A DNA stretch of 32,764 nucleotides, from positions 1 to 32,764 of the forward strand of contig CAMWUI010000034.1 in the NCBI GenBank assembly GCA_947177395.1. The letters are read 5' to 3'. The DNA comes from an uncultured Paraprevotella sp. (GTDB taxonomy: Bacteria > Bacteroidota > Bacteroidia > Bacteroidales > Bacteroidaceae). Numbering within the stretch: position 1 is the stretch's first letter; the number at the start of each line of letters is the position of its first letter. Shown here one piece after another: positions 1 through 8,424 of this stretch. The position numbers and the translations under genes are program-made. Under the pieces are notes generated by a model, which was not told the DNA's origin, did no database searches, and saw nothing but the letters and a program-made list of their open reading frames with translations.

Positions 1-256
1 ATATTTTAATTGTCATGGATATTCAATATAACAATTATCTTCTCCGAACAGGATGACTGAATGATTCTCTGCATTATCTTTGCCTAATACTAGTAAACCG
101 AACTGCCATTGTAAAACTACCAACCATGCCTATTTAAACACCCATTCCACGCAAAATACAACAACATATTAAGAATAAACATTTTATATCCGTCCAGCTC
201 AGATCAAAAGCAGCTGGACAGTTCGTTTTCTTCCATACGTTTTTAGGTGGACACTC
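1..256. other. Non-coding stretch with no gene recognised
   Basis: I find no convincing gene here. A TATCTTTG word at 75-82 (+) matches the Bacteroidetes -7 box, but no -33 partner and no downstream reading frame go with it. A perfect 8-bp hairpin with a 12-nt loop sits at 192-219 and is followed on the + strand by a T-rich stretch, so it may be a weak terminator for something to the left of the window. Confidence 0.5.
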
Positions 257-357
257 TGTACAATGCCTGCTGTACAGGTTGTACAGAGCCTGTTGTACAG
301 AATGTACAGTAACTATTGTACGGAGTGTACAGTAACTATTGTACTGGCTGTACACAA
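257..357. repeat. TGTAC array, 23-bp period with alternating 14/9 spacing
   Basis: Nine TGTAC words start at 257, 271, 280, 294, 303, 317, 326, 340 and 349, so the spacing alternates exactly 14, 9, 14, 9 and so on. This gives four full 23-bp units plus a partial fifth. Most words are the palindrome TGTACA, so each unit can fold into a small hairpin, while the bases between the words drift. The array lies downstream of the superoxide dismutase terminator. Its function is unknown; it could be a protein-binding array or a structured repeat. Confidence 0.85.
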
Positions 358-406
358 TCTATGGAACCATCTCCCGTCCCGGACTTTTCACCCTCTGCCT
401 CCAGCA

Positions 407-446
407 TAAAAAGAAAGAGGTGGCCTAAACTTGTCAGGCGACCTCT
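407..446 (-). terminator. Rho-independent terminator of the superoxide dismutase gene
   Basis: On the minus strand the arm AGAGGTCGCCT pairs with AGGCCACCTCT (446-436 with 426-416, one mismatch), followed by a T-rich tail at 415-407. It begins 27 bp after the sod stop codon and is well placed to end that transcript. Confidence 0.75.
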
Positions 447-472
447 CTTACTTAATATATACAGAACAAACG

Positions 473-1099
473 TTACTTCAGACGGGAAGCTACAACCGAC
501 CAGTCGACGAGATTCCATAGGGCATTCACGTGGTCGGCACGGCGGTTCTGATAATCCACATAGTAGGCGTGCTCCCACACGTCGAAGCCCAACAACGGAA
601 CCATGCCGTGGCGCACAGGATTGTCTGCATTAGGGCATTTCAGTATCACCAGCTTACCATCTTTCTGCTGAGCCAGCCAGGCCCAACCGGCACCGAACAA
701 CGTGGTGGAAGCGGTATTCATCTGTTTCTTGAACTCATCGAAACTGCCAAAAGCCTCATTGATGGCTGCGGCCAGTTTCCCTTCCGGCTGCTGCGCCGTA
801 CTGGACGTGGACGGATGGAACTGATGGAAATACAAGGTATGGTTCAACACTTGGCCCGCATTGTTGAAAATCGGTCCTTCCGGAGCCTTCTCAACCAGCT
901 CTTCCAAATTCATTCCTTCATACTCGGTACCCTGTATAAGGGTGTTCAACTGGGTCACATAAGTCTGCAGATGTTTGCCGTAATGAAGTTCTACGGTCTC
1001 CTTGCTGATGACCGGGGCAAGGGCATCCGTCGCATAAGGCAGATTAGGCATAGAAAACAGTCCTGTCATAGTCGTAATTATTAAAGGTGTCAATGTCAT
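473..1099 (-). CDS. sodB: Iron/manganese superoxide dismutase
   Basis: Cytoplasmic enzyme that converts superoxide to oxygen and hydrogen peroxide. With 208 residues counted from the first ATG, the metal ligands are His39 (in HYGKH), His87 (in NHTLYF), Asp173 and His177 (signature DVWEHAYY). Gln83 occupies the Fe-SOD-type active-site glutamine position. Bacteroidales enzymes of this type are known to work with iron or manganese, so cambialistic use is a family-based inference. The family normally starts close to the MPNLPY segment and is about 192 residues long. This ORF has a 16-residue hydrophobic extension, so starts at 1069 or 1051 are plausible; the 1051 start has an AGGA-like site upstream. 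The gene is monocistronic, with its own promoter and terminator. Confidence 0.96.
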   Translation of the reverse strand: MTLTPLIITTMTGLFSMPNLPYATDALAPVISKETVELHYGKHLQTYVTQLNTLIQGTEYEGMNLEELVEKAPEGPIFNNAGQVLNHTLYFHQFHPSTSSTAQQPEGKLAAAINEAFGSFDEFKKQMNTASTTLFGAGWAWLAQQKDGKLVILKCPNADNPVRHGMVPLLGFDVWEHAYYVDYQNRRADHVNALWNLVDWSVVASRLK

Positions 1100-1142
1100 A
1101 ACCGTATGTTTTTAAAGAGTTGATATTTTGTTTTCGACACTG

Positions 1143-1173
1143 CAAATATACACGGCCGACATGAATCCGCAAG
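1143..1173 (-). promoter_or_regulatory. Bacteroidetes-type promoter of the superoxide dismutase gene
   Basis: The -7 box TATATTTG (1150-1143 on the minus strand) is preceded by CTTG at 1173-1170, a one-mismatch -33 element, with TTG exactly 19 bp from the -7 box. This is close to the TTTG-N19-TAnnTTTG consensus of the primary Bacteroides sigma factor. Transcription would start about 35 bp before the first ATG. Confidence 0.65.
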
Positions 1174-1266
1174 CAACCGGCCGCACAATTTTCCCGATAT
1201 TGTTTTTATTTAAAATTCATGCTTATTTTTTAGATTAAACTTAATCAATTTCAACACGACAATGGT

Positions 1267-1274
1267 TAACTTTG
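1267..1274 (+). promoter_or_regulatory. -7 box of the nitroreductase gene
   Basis: TAACTTTG matches the TAnnTTTG consensus and lies 36 bp before the start codon. I see no good -33 element at the expected spacing. Confidence 0.5.
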
Positions 1275-1310
1275 TAATTCATTAACGAGTTTTTAAAACT
1301 AAACATACTC

Positions 1311-1820
1311 ATGAATTTCAGAGAACTTTGTGAAGCGCGCCATTCCGTGCGTGCCTACAGGCCGGACAGTATCCCGACCGAAAAACTGGAGTATATAAAG
1401 GACTGCGTGCGCAACGCACCGTCCGCCGTCAACAAACAACCCTGGCTGTTCCGGTTGATTACGTCGGAAGAGAACCGCAAAAAGCTACAGGCGTGTTACG
1501 ACAGGGAATGGTTTACCGAAGCGCCGGCTTATATACTGGTATGCAAAAACGAGGCGGAAGCCTGGACCCGGCGATACGACAACAGGAACCATGCGGACAT
1601 TGACATCGCCATCGCCGTGGAACACCTGTGCCTGGCTGCCGCAGAACAGGGACTGGGCACTTGCTGGGTGTGCAACTTCCGCGTGCAACTGTGCAAGGAA
1701 CTGATGGAACTGCCGGAGGGCATCGAACCGTGCGTCATCATCCCCATCGGTTTCCCAGCAACGACGGAACCGGCTCCCAAGAACCGGAAACCGATGGAGG
1801 AAATCTGGACTGAAGACTAA
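1311..1820 (+). CDS. Nitroreductase family FMN-dependent oxidoreductase
   Basis: Small flavoprotein of 169 residues in the nitroreductase superfamily. These enzymes bind FMN and use NAD(P)H to reduce nitro compounds, quinones or other electrophiles; the physiological substrate cannot be read from the sequence. The N-terminus carries the phosphate-binding pattern ARHSVRAY, followed by an NAPSA..QPW segment, and the C-terminal half has the GLGTCWVCNF motif that helps form the flavin pocket. The length suits the short gut-anaerobe members of the family. It is a single-gene unit that converges on the antiporter gene with only 15 bp between the stop codons. Confidence 0.92.
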   Translation: MNFRELCEARHSVRAYRPDSIPTEKLEYIKDCVRNAPSAVNKQPWLFRLITSEENRKKLQACYDREWFTEAPAYILVCKNEAEAWTRRYDNRNHADIDIAIAVEHLCLAAAEQGLGTCWVCNFRVQLCKELMELPEGIEPCVIIPIGFPATTEPAPKNRKPMEEIWTED

Positions 1821-1835
1821 AAAACAGGAAACACC

Positions 1836-3314
1836 TTACAAGGCGGATGCATCCGCGCTTCCGTCCGAAACGGACTGCACGGCCGGTATCCGCTTTATCT
1901 TATACCCCGTGGCCGCGACAATGAGGGTCATGACGGGACTGAGGTAATTGAAGAAACAATAGGGCAGATAGATCAAAGTGGACACACCCAGCACCATGGA
2001 CTGCGTCATGCCGCATGAATTCCAGGGAATCAGTACCGAAGTCACCGTCACGGCATCTTCCGACGTACGGCTCAGCAACCGGCTTTCATACCCCATCCGC
2101 CGATATACATCCTTGAACATGTTGCCGGTCAGTATCAACGACAGATACTGGTCGGCGCACACTATATTCATGAACAGCCCCACACCTACGGTGGAACCGA
2201 CCAAAGAGAACGTACTGCGGGCACGGCGGACAAACATCCGCATGATGCTTTCTATCATGCCGGACGCACTCATCGATGCGCCGAATATCATGGCACAGAA
2301 TATCAGCCACACCGTACTCATCATCCCGGCCATACCGTGCGTGGCCACCAGTTCGTTCAGCGCCGGCACTCCCGTCTCCAAGCTCGTACTGCCGTAGACA
2401 AGTATCATCACTCCGCGAAAACGATTCAGCCACATCCCGTACTCCCCTCCGGATATATGGTCTATCAGGTCCGTCTGCACCAATACCGCCGCCGCGCAGG
2501 CCAGCAGGGTGGCACAGAACAGAATGACGACAGCCGGCAGACGGCGGGCAATCATGACTCCTGTGACCAGAGGAACCGCCATCAGCCAGGGAGACAACAC
2601 GAACACACGTCCCAGTCCTTCGGAAAACACTTCCACTGTCTGCGCCGAAGCGGTAGGAGCCGTCAGACCGGCCACCGTGAAAACAACCAGTCCTGTGACA
2701 AAAGCGGGAATCGTGGTATAAGTCATATAACGGATGTGAGTGAACAGCGCTGTCCCCGTTACGGAGGAAGCCAGTACCGTGGTCTCGCTCATCGGGGAAA
2801 TCTTATCACCGAAATAGGCACCGGAAATAATAGCTCCGGCAATCCATCCTTCCCCGAATCCCTGTGCCTTACCGATGCCCAGCAAGGCGATGCCGATGGT
2901 GGCAATCGTTGTCCAGGAACTGCCCGTGATGACGGAGACGACGGCGCAAATCAGACAGGAAGAAACCAGAAACCAACGGGGATCAATAATCTGCATCCCA
3001 TAGTAAATCATCGTGGGTACGATGCCGCTCACCATCCACGAACCGCCCACAGCTCCGATCAGCAACAGGATGAGTATCGCCTGGGAAACGCCGCTCACAT
3101 TCCTGCTCACGGCCTGTTCAAAATCCTCCCAGTGCATCGTCTTCACCGCCATACCGAGCAGAATACAACAGGCTGAGGTCACCAGCAGGGCTATCTGGCT
3201 GGCACCAGACAGAGCATCGCTACCAAAAGCGGAGATGACACAAACAAGCAGAGCCACAAGAATCAGCAACGGGACGAAAGCCAGTCCCACAGGCGGCAGT
3301 TTCTTTTCTTCCAT
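1836..3314 (-). CDS. nhaC: NhaC-family Na+/H+ antiporter
   Basis: Inner-membrane antiporter of 492 residues, expected to exchange cytoplasmic sodium for protons and help with pH and salt balance. The protein is almost entirely hydrophobic helices. Typical NhaC-family signatures are visible: GSSWTT at residues 131-136 and GDKISPMSETT at 169-179, a polar segment likely to form part of the ion path. It is slightly longer than many NhaC proteins because of a polar tail. The gene has its own unit: a strong hairpin at 3352-3391 separates it from the peptide transporter gene upstream on the same strand. Some NhaC homologues exchange other solutes, such as malate for lactate, so the exact ion is a family inference. 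Confidence 0.93.
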   Translation of the reverse strand: MEEKKLPPVGLAFVPLLILVALLVCVISAFGSDALSGASQIALLVTSACCILLGMAVKTMHWEDFEQAVSRNVSGVSQAILILLLIGAVGGSWMVSGIVPTMIYYGMQIIDPRWFLVSSCLICAVVSVITGSSWTTIATIGIALLGIGKAQGFGEGWIAGAIISGAYFGDKISPMSETTVLASSVTGTALFTHIRYMTYTTIPAFVTGLVVFTVAGLTAPTASAQTVEVFSEGLGRVFVLSPWLMAVPLVTGVMIARRLPAVVILFCATLLACAAAVLVQTDLIDHISGGEYGMWLNRFRGVMILVYGSTSLETGVPALNELVATHGMAGMMSTVWLIFCAMIFGASMSASGMIESIMRMFVRRARSTFSLVGSTVGVGLFMNIVCADQYLSLILTGNMFKDVYRRMGYESRLLSRTSEDAVTVTSVLIPWNSCGMTQSMVLGVSTLIYLPYCFFNYLSPVMTLIVAATGYKIKRIPAVQSVSDGSADASAL

Positions 3315-3351
3315 ATATTATATAAGGTATAAGGGAACAGACTGTTTTTAG

Positions 3352-3391
3352 AAAAAGCGCCGCTTCCCGACAGGGGACAACGGCGCTTTTT
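3352..3391. terminator. Bidirectional hairpin terminator
   Basis: A perfect 11-bp stem, AAAAAGCGCCG with CGGCGCTTTTT, encloses an 18-nt loop. The A-run and T-run give a U tract in either direction. It follows the peptide transporter stop codon by 23 bp on the minus strand and insulates that gene from nhaC. Confidence 0.9.
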
Positions 3392-3414
3392 ATTTATTTC
3401 ATTAAATAGTGACA

Positions 3415-4938
3415 TCAGGCCACCTTCTCAAGACGTTTCATCATGGCAAACATGAAGAAAGCGGAAAGCACACAAAGAGCGGCAAACACACCCCATGTCA
3501 CCAACAAAGGAAGATCACCCCAAAGGAAGCCACCAACCATAACCAACTGATTTCCGATAGCACATGCCACAAACCATCCTCCCATCATCATCCCCTTATA
3601 TTTCGGAGGTGCCACTTTAGACACAAAGGATATACCGATAGGAGACAGCAACAATTCACCAAACGTAAGCACAAGATATGTAGTGATAAGCACGTTTGGC
3701 GATACAAACATTGCTGTACCGGCTTTTACAGCCTCCGCCTGTTCGTTGGGAGTAGGCAACCCATTGGATCCCAGCATCATCACCAAATACCCACAGGCTG
3801 CAACTAACATTCCCAATGCAATCTTTCTTGGTGAAGAAGGTTCCTTGCCGATACGTCCCAACCAACCGAACAGCGCAATGGACACCGGCGTAAGAGCCAC
3901 AACAAAACAAGGATTAAACTGCTGGAAAATAGGAGCGTTCACCTCTACCGATTCCGGCAATACCGTATATTTGTAATACAAACCGGCACCGGCCGCCACA
4001 AATACAAGTGACGCCATAAGTTTACCCTGCACGGTCTTATTCTGGAACAATCCAAACACACAGTATACCATCACAATACCAAGCACCAGATTCGTCACAT
4101 CAAACATCATGCTTTCAAATCCAGTCGACTGATGCTCCGTAAACTCATCTGCAAAGAATGTCAGTGTCAATCCGTTCTGATGGAAAGACATCCAAAAGAA
4201 AAGCACTACCGCAAACACTAGACAGAGAGCCACCATACGGGCTTTCGTTTCTGCCGGTGTCAACTCTTCAACAGGCGCATCCATCTTTGCCGCTACGGTC
4301 TGTTTTCCACCTTCTGCATGACGGAACGTCGAACGGAATGCATAATATATAGCAATAGACACAATTAGAGACAAACAAGCTACACCAAAAGCAAAATGAT
4401 AAGAGTCCGCCTTTGACACCCCGAGCACCTCCTGCGCGTAACGCATCATCTCCACTGCTGCTGTAGGCGCAAACATGGCACCGATATTAATCGCCATATA
4501 GAACAATGAAAACGCCGAGTCGCGCTTGTTCTGCAATTCAGGCGCATCATAAAGATTACCTACCATCACCTGCAAATTCCCTTTGAAAAAACCTGTGCCC
4601 GCAGCAACAAGCAACAAAGCGGCAAAAATGCAAACCCAAGCTATCGTACCGGCCCCCAAAGGCAAAGACAACAGTAAATAACCGGCAAACATTATAAGAA
4701 TACCCAAAGTAACCATCTTACCATATCCCAGTTTGTCCGCCATAATACCGCCCACCAAAGGCAGAAAATAAGTAAGCATCAGGAACGAACTATAAATCGT
4801 ACCTGCCACACCAGCTGACAATCCGAAATTTTCCCGTAAAAACAATGCAAACACTGCCAACATGGTGTAATAGCCGAACCGCTCCCCCGTATTGGCCAAA
4901 GCAAGAGCGTATAGCCCTTTAGGTTGTCCTTCAAACAT
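3415..4938 (-). CDS. POT/PTR2-family proton-dependent oligopeptide transporter
   Basis: Inner-membrane carrier of 507 residues in the major facilitator superfamily that imports di- and tripeptides with protons. The first helix carries GERFGYYT (18-25), the family's E-x-x-E-R-F proton-coupling motif with its first glutamate replaced (residue 17 is Thr). Further on are FFKGNLQVMVGNLYD and FSLFYMAINIGAMFAP, matching the PTR2 signatures. About 12 to 14 membrane helices are expected, with a polar loop around residues 210-235. It has its own promoter (4982-5012) and ends at the strong bidirectional terminator. It is divergent from the SulP transporter gene across a 333-bp region. Confidence 0.95.
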   Translation of the reverse strand: MFEGQPKGLYALALANTGERFGYYTMLAVFALFLRENFGLSAGVAGTIYSSFLMLTYFLPLVGGIMADKLGYGKMVTLGILIMFAGYLLLSLPLGAGTIAWVCIFAALLLVAAGTGFFKGNLQVMVGNLYDAPELQNKRDSAFSLFYMAINIGAMFAPTAAVEMMRYAQEVLGVSKADSYHFAFGVACLSLIVSIAIYYAFRSTFRHAEGGKQTVAAKMDAPVEELTPAETKARMVALCLVFAVVLFFWMSFHQNGLTLTFFADEFTEHQSTGFESMMFDVTNLVLGIVMVYCVFGLFQNKTVQGKLMASLVFVAAGAGLYYKYTVLPESVEVNAPIFQQFNPCFVVALTPVSIALFGWLGRIGKEPSSPRKIALGMLVAACGYLVMMLGSNGLPTPNEQAEAVKAGTAMFVSPNVLITTYLVLTFGELLLSPIGISFVSKVAPPKYKGMMMGGWFVACAIGNQLVMVGGFLWGDLPLLVTWGVFAALCVLSAFFMFAMMKRLEKVA

Positions 4939-4981
4939 AGATTAAAGTTTTTTAGAATTAAATGTTTTTTATATTTGTGCA

Positions 4982-5012
4982 CAAAGATAGTGCAAATCGA
5001 GCGGAAAAGAAA
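4982..5012 (-). promoter_or_regulatory. Promoter of the peptide transporter gene
   Basis: On the minus strand TATCTTTG (4989-4982) is an exact -7 box, and TTTC lies 19 bp upstream as a one-mismatch -33 element. The rest of the divergent 4939-5271 region holds the SulP promoter and an 8-bp hairpin at 5086-5111 (GCCTTTTT with AAAAAGGC). I recognise no gene in it. Confidence 0.6.
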
Positions 5013-5195
5013 TAAGCTTGCTTAATTTATTTTCCTGAGATGCAGTCTATCTTATTTAAAGATACAAATAAACAGACTCATATCTGCCTTTTTCGATAGC
5101 GACAAAAAGGCGAACATATAAACCTTTGCAGGGGAGCCGGCAGACAAAAAAAGACACGGTGAAACATCTCCCCGCAACATTCTTTTTAATGTTTA

Positions 5196-5227
5196 TTAGG
5201 CTTTTATATGGTAATTTTATAACTTTG
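5196..5227 (+). promoter_or_regulatory. Promoter of the SulP transporter gene
   Basis: TAACTTTG at 5220-5227 is an exact -7 box. TTAG at 5196-5199 lies 20 bp upstream and differs from the -33 TTTG by one base. It is 44 bp before the start codon. Confidence 0.55.
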
Positions 5228-5271
5228 CACCTCCTTAGAAAAAGGTATATCAAACAACATATCATACACAC

Positions 5272-6954
5272 ATGAACCAGTTTACATTCAAGCCCAAGCT
5301 CTTCTCAGACTTGAAAGGCTATTCCAAACAGACGTTCGCCGCCGATGTCATGGCCGGCATCATCGTCGGAATCGTGGCACTGCCGCTGGCCATCGCCTTC
5401 GGTATCGCCTCCGGAGTGACACCGGAAAAGGGTATCATCACCGCCATCGTGGCCGGTCTGGCCATCTCCCTGTTCGGCGGAAGCCGCGTACAGATAGGCG
5501 GCCCTACGGGTGCTTTCATCGTCATCATCTACGGCATCATTCAGGAGTATGGCGAAACGGGACTCCTCATCGCCACCATCCTGGCAGGCGCTTTCCTTGT
5601 CCTGCTGGGCATATTCCATCTGGGCACCATCATCAAATACATCCCCTATCCTATTGTTGTCGGTTTCACCAGCGGCATCGCCGTCACCATCTTCACGACT
5701 CAAGTAAAAGATTTGTTCGGTCTGTCCATCGAACAGGTTCCGGCAGACTTTATCGAGAAGTGGATTGTCTATGTGCAGCATTTCGGCACCATCGAACCTT
5801 GGTCGGCCGGTGTGGGCATCCTGAGCGTCATCATCATTGCCATTTCTCCGCGCTTTTCGCGCGTGATACCCGGCTCCCTCATAGCCATCATACTCATGAC
5901 TGTGGCCGCCTGGCTCTTGAAGCAATACGCCGGTGTGACCACCATTGAAACCATCGGCGACCGATTCCGCATCAACTCGGAACTGCCGGACCTGACAATG
6001 CCTTCCATCACATGGGAACAGGTAAAGAGCCTCATCTCGCCAGCCATCACGATAGCCGTGCTGGGAGCCATCGAATCCCTGCTTTCGGCTACGGTGGCCG
6101 ACGGAGTCATCGGCGACCATCACGATTCCAACCAGGAATTGGTGGGCCAAGGCATCGCCAACATTCTGTCTCCCCTCTTCGGCGGCATCCCGGCCACCGG
6201 CGCCATCGCCCGCACGATGACTAATATCAACAACGGCGGACGTACGGCTGTTGCCGGAATCATCCACGCTATTGTCCTGCTGCTCATCTTCCTGTTCCTC
6301 ATGCCGCTGGCACAGTACATCCCCATGGCCTGCCTGGCTGGTGTACTGGTCATCGTGAGCTATAACATGAGCGGCTGGCGCACGTTCCGCGAACTGATGA
6401 GTAATCCGAAATCTGACGTGACCGTGCTGCTCATCACGTTCCTTCTCACCGTCATCTTCGACCTGACCATCGCTATTGAAGTAGGTCTCGTGCTGGCCTG
6501 CCTGCTCTTCATGCGCCGTATGACAGAAACCACACAGGTGAGCATCATCACGGACGAAATCGACCCCAACAAGGAAAGCGACATCGCTCTCCACGAAGAG
6601 CACCTGATCATACCGGAAGGCGTGGAAGTGTACGAAATCAACGGACCTTACTTCTTCGGTATCGCCAACAAATTCGAGGAAGTGATGATAACCACGGAGA
6701 AACAGCCGCTCGTACGCGTCATCCGCATGCGCCGCGTACCGTTTATAGACTCCACCGGCATACACAATCTGACGAGCCTGTGCCGCATGAGCCAGAAAGA
6801 GGGCATCCATATCATATTGTCCGGTGTACAACCCAAAGTGCATACCGCACTTGAGAAGAGCGGCTTCAACGAAATTGTAGGCAAGGAATATATCTGCAGC
6901 AACATAAACGAAGCACTGGATACCGCCCGCCGCTTCCTGCAGACAAATGCGTAA
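5272..6954 (+). CDS. SulP-family inorganic anion transporter with STAS domain
   Basis: Inner-membrane transporter of 560 residues. The first 430 residues or so form the SulP membrane domain, including the QIGGPTGAF segment at 75-83 that lines the anion site. The last 110 or so residues form a cytoplasmic STAS domain containing IDSTG (492-496), whose serine is the position phosphorylated in anti-sigma-factor-antagonist STAS domains. Family members carry sulfate, bicarbonate or dicarboxylates; no carbonic anhydrase or sulfate-assimilation gene is adjacent, so the anion is undetermined. It is a single-gene unit with a promoter 44 bp upstream and a very strong terminator directly downstream. Confidence 0.94.
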   Translation: MNQFTFKPKLFSDLKGYSKQTFAADVMAGIIVGIVALPLAIAFGIASGVTPEKGIITAIVAGLAISLFGGSRVQIGGPTGAFIVIIYGIIQEYGETGLLIATILAGAFLVLLGIFHLGTIIKYIPYPIVVGFTSGIAVTIFTTQVKDLFGLSIEQVPADFIEKWIVYVQHFGTIEPWSAGVGILSVIIIAISPRFSRVIPGSLIAIILMTVAAWLLKQYAGVTTIETIGDRFRINSELPDLTMPSITWEQVKSLISPAITIAVLGAIESLLSATVADGVIGDHHDSNQELVGQGIANILSPLFGGIPATGAIARTMTNINNGGRTAVAGIIHAIVLLLIFLFLMPLAQYIPMACLAGVLVIVSYNMSGWRTFRELMSNPKSDVTVLLITFLLTVIFDLTIAIEVGLVLACLLFMRRMTETTQVSIITDEIDPNKESDIALHEEHLIIPEGVEVYEINGPYFFGIANKFEEVMITTEKQPLVRVIRMRRVPFIDSTGIHNLTSLCRMSQKEGIHIILSGVQPKVHTALEKSGFNEIVGKEYICSNINEALDTARRFLQTNA

Positions 6955-6982
6955 GAAACAAGCACGGGGGCATACTGAAGAC

Positions 6983-7030
6983 GGGGAGGAGCCGCATCTG
7001 TAGTTTCACAGAACGGCTCCTCCCCTTTTT
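6983..7030 (+). terminator. Strong rho-independent terminator after the SulP gene
   Basis: GGGGAGGAGCCG (6983-6994) pairs perfectly over 12 bp with CGGCTCCTCCCC (7014-7025) and is followed by five T residues. The stretch from 7031 to the peroxiredoxin stop at 7157 shows nothing else I can name. Confidence 0.92.
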
Positions 7031-7156
7031 CAAAAGTTACCCGACAGTCATACTACAGTCGTCATAGCAGTTATTCACCCAAAGCGGCAATAACGGTTCG
7101 GGGGGTACTACGCATGCAGTCGTACAAGCATGCCGCCAAGCAACCACCTGCCTCTG

Positions 7157-7621
7157 TCAGGCTTCCGATACAGCGGCCAACACCTGGTCACCGTGCGTCT
7201 TTGTCTTGATTTCTTTGGGCAGGAACACCTTCTCGATGATTCCCTCCTCATTAATGACAAACGTAGTGCGAAACGTACCCATATACTTGCGGCCGTACAT
7301 GCTTTTCTCGCCCCAGACACCCATTTGCTGCACTAACTGTTTGTCGGTGTCAGCAACGAGCGAAAAAGGCAACGACTGCTTTTCGATGAACTTGCGATGC
7401 GAAGCCTGGCTGTCGACACTGACCCCGACAACCTCGCATCCCGCCGCCTGCAAATCGGCATAACGGTCGCGCAGACTGCATGCCTCCGCCGTACATCCCG
7501 ACGTACTGTCCTTGGGATAAAAATACAATACCACCTTACGCCCCTTGTACCTGCTCAACAGGACCTGTTCTCCTTTTTCATCCAGTCCCAACACTTCTGG
7601 GGCTTTGTCTCCTACATTCAT
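7157..7621 (-). CDS. bcp: Thioredoxin-dependent peroxiredoxin, Bcp/PrxQ type
   Basis: Cytoplasmic thiol peroxidase of 154 residues that reduces hydrogen peroxide and organic hydroperoxides, recycled by thioredoxin. The segment YPKDSTSGCTAEACSLRD holds the peroxidatic Cys43 and a second Cys48 five residues later, the arrangement of atypical 2-Cys Bcp enzymes (Cys45/Cys50 in E. coli). The thioredoxin fold continues with VVGVSVDS and SLVADTDKQL. Length matches the family. It is the second gene of a two-gene unit, 20 bp after the DUF2461 gene. The resident detoxification set therefore includes both this and the superoxide dismutase at 473, although they are separate transcripts. Confidence 0.96.
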   Translation of the reverse strand: MNVGDKAPEVLGLDEKGEQVLLSRYKGRKVVLYFYPKDSTSGCTAEACSLRDRYADLQAAGCEVVGVSVDSQASHRKFIEKQSLPFSLVADTDKQLVQQMGVWGEKSMYGRKYMGTFRTTFVINEEGIIEKVFLPKEIKTKTHGDQVLAAVSEA

Positions 7622-7641
7622 ATTCTTATTATATATATCCT

Positions 7642-8322
7642 TTATTCCACGTCATCTATCGCCGTGTTCACGAAGTCCAGAAAAGGTTTCATCAGACGGA
7701 ATATACGGTCGGTCTGCTCAAGCCAGTCTTCCCTGCGGAAGAAATCATCGTCCACATAATAAGCGACACTATAATCTTTCGGGCGCAAATAGTCGGGATA
7801 AGGAAAATCCTTGGGGAAACCCTTGGGAACGGTTTTCAGTCTTGACTCGCCGATAACAGGAAAATGTGACTTGAAATCGGCGTTCTCTACGATAGAACGG
7901 AATTCGCCAATACGTTCCTCCACCATCTCGCGCACGGCTTTCAGTAGCGGCGAAGGCAGACAATAAGAGCCTCCGGCCAGCATGCAGTTTCCCGGCTCGA
8001 TATGGAAATAATATCCTCCGTGGAAGGACTTTTTCCCCTTAGCATTGATATAGGCTCCGAGGTGCCGCTTGTAGGGCGACTTGTCCGGCGAAAAGCGTGT
8101 ATCCCGGTAGAAACGGTAAGTACAGTCCTTCACTGTCAGATGGGCCACGGTGGGGTCAAACAGCGTCACACGGTTGATTACCTGCTGCACACGGTCTTCA
8201 AACACGCTCCGTACCTCTTCATACCGGGCTTTGTTGTCAGCAAACCACTCACGGCTGTTGTGCGCCGCCACGTCCGCCAAAAAATCAAATATCTTGTCTG
8301 TCTGTACGAGTGTCTTCTTCAT
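7642..8322 (-). CDS. DUF2461 domain-containing protein
   Basis: Protein of 226 residues that fits the DUF2461 family (TIGR02453-like) over its whole length. Recognisable blocks are DFLADVAAHNSREWF near the start, RFYRDTRFSPDKSPYK in the middle, and GGYYFHIEPGNCMLAGG with the conserved glycines. It has no signal peptide or membrane segment, so it is probably cytoplasmic. The biochemical function of the family is not known to me. It is the first gene of the unit with bcp, with a -7 box 46 bp upstream. The pairing may be simple co-transcription rather than shared function. Confidence 0.9.
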   Translation of the reverse strand: MKKTLVQTDKIFDFLADVAAHNSREWFADNKARYEEVRSVFEDRVQQVINRVTLFDPTVAHLTVKDCTYRFYRDTRFSPDKSPYKRHLGAYINAKGKKSFHGGYYFHIEPGNCMLAGGSYCLPSPLLKAVREMVEERIGEFRSIVENADFKSHFPVIGESRLKTVPKGFPKDFPYPDYLRPKDYSVAYYVDDDFFRREDWLEQTDRIFRLMKPFLDFVNTAIDDVE

Positions 8323-8367
8323 AAAATTATGGAATCACGAATCATACCCTATGATTTTCATTCGACA

Positions 8368-8375
8368 CAAATATA
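8368..8375 (-). promoter_or_regulatory. -7 box of the DUF2461/bcp unit
   Basis: On the minus strand TATATTTG is an exact TAnnTTTG match, 46 bp before the DUF2461 start. There is no clear -33 element and no obvious terminator between tatC and this point, so read-through from the tat cassette is possible. Confidence 0.45.
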
Positions 8376-8424
8376 GGAACAATCATTAAATTCCCCATGA
8401 ATGGCTGTAACAAACCGAGTTCTT

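Noticed and set aside
1842..1855. Palindrome GCGGATGCATCCGC as a terminator or operator
   Set aside because: It lies inside the 3' end of the nhaC coding sequence with no T-run, so it is more simply explained as coding sequence.
5056..5271. 71-codon open frame between the peptide and SulP transporter genes
   Set aside because: It runs through the SulP promoter on the opposite strand, has no ribosome site, and its Cys/Leu-rich translation looks like AT-rich non-coding sequence.
5305..6843. 512-codon open frame antisense to the SulP transporter gene
   Set aside because: It is rich in Asp, His, Gly and Arg with no recognisable domain, the usual shadow of a GC-biased membrane-protein gene on the other strand.
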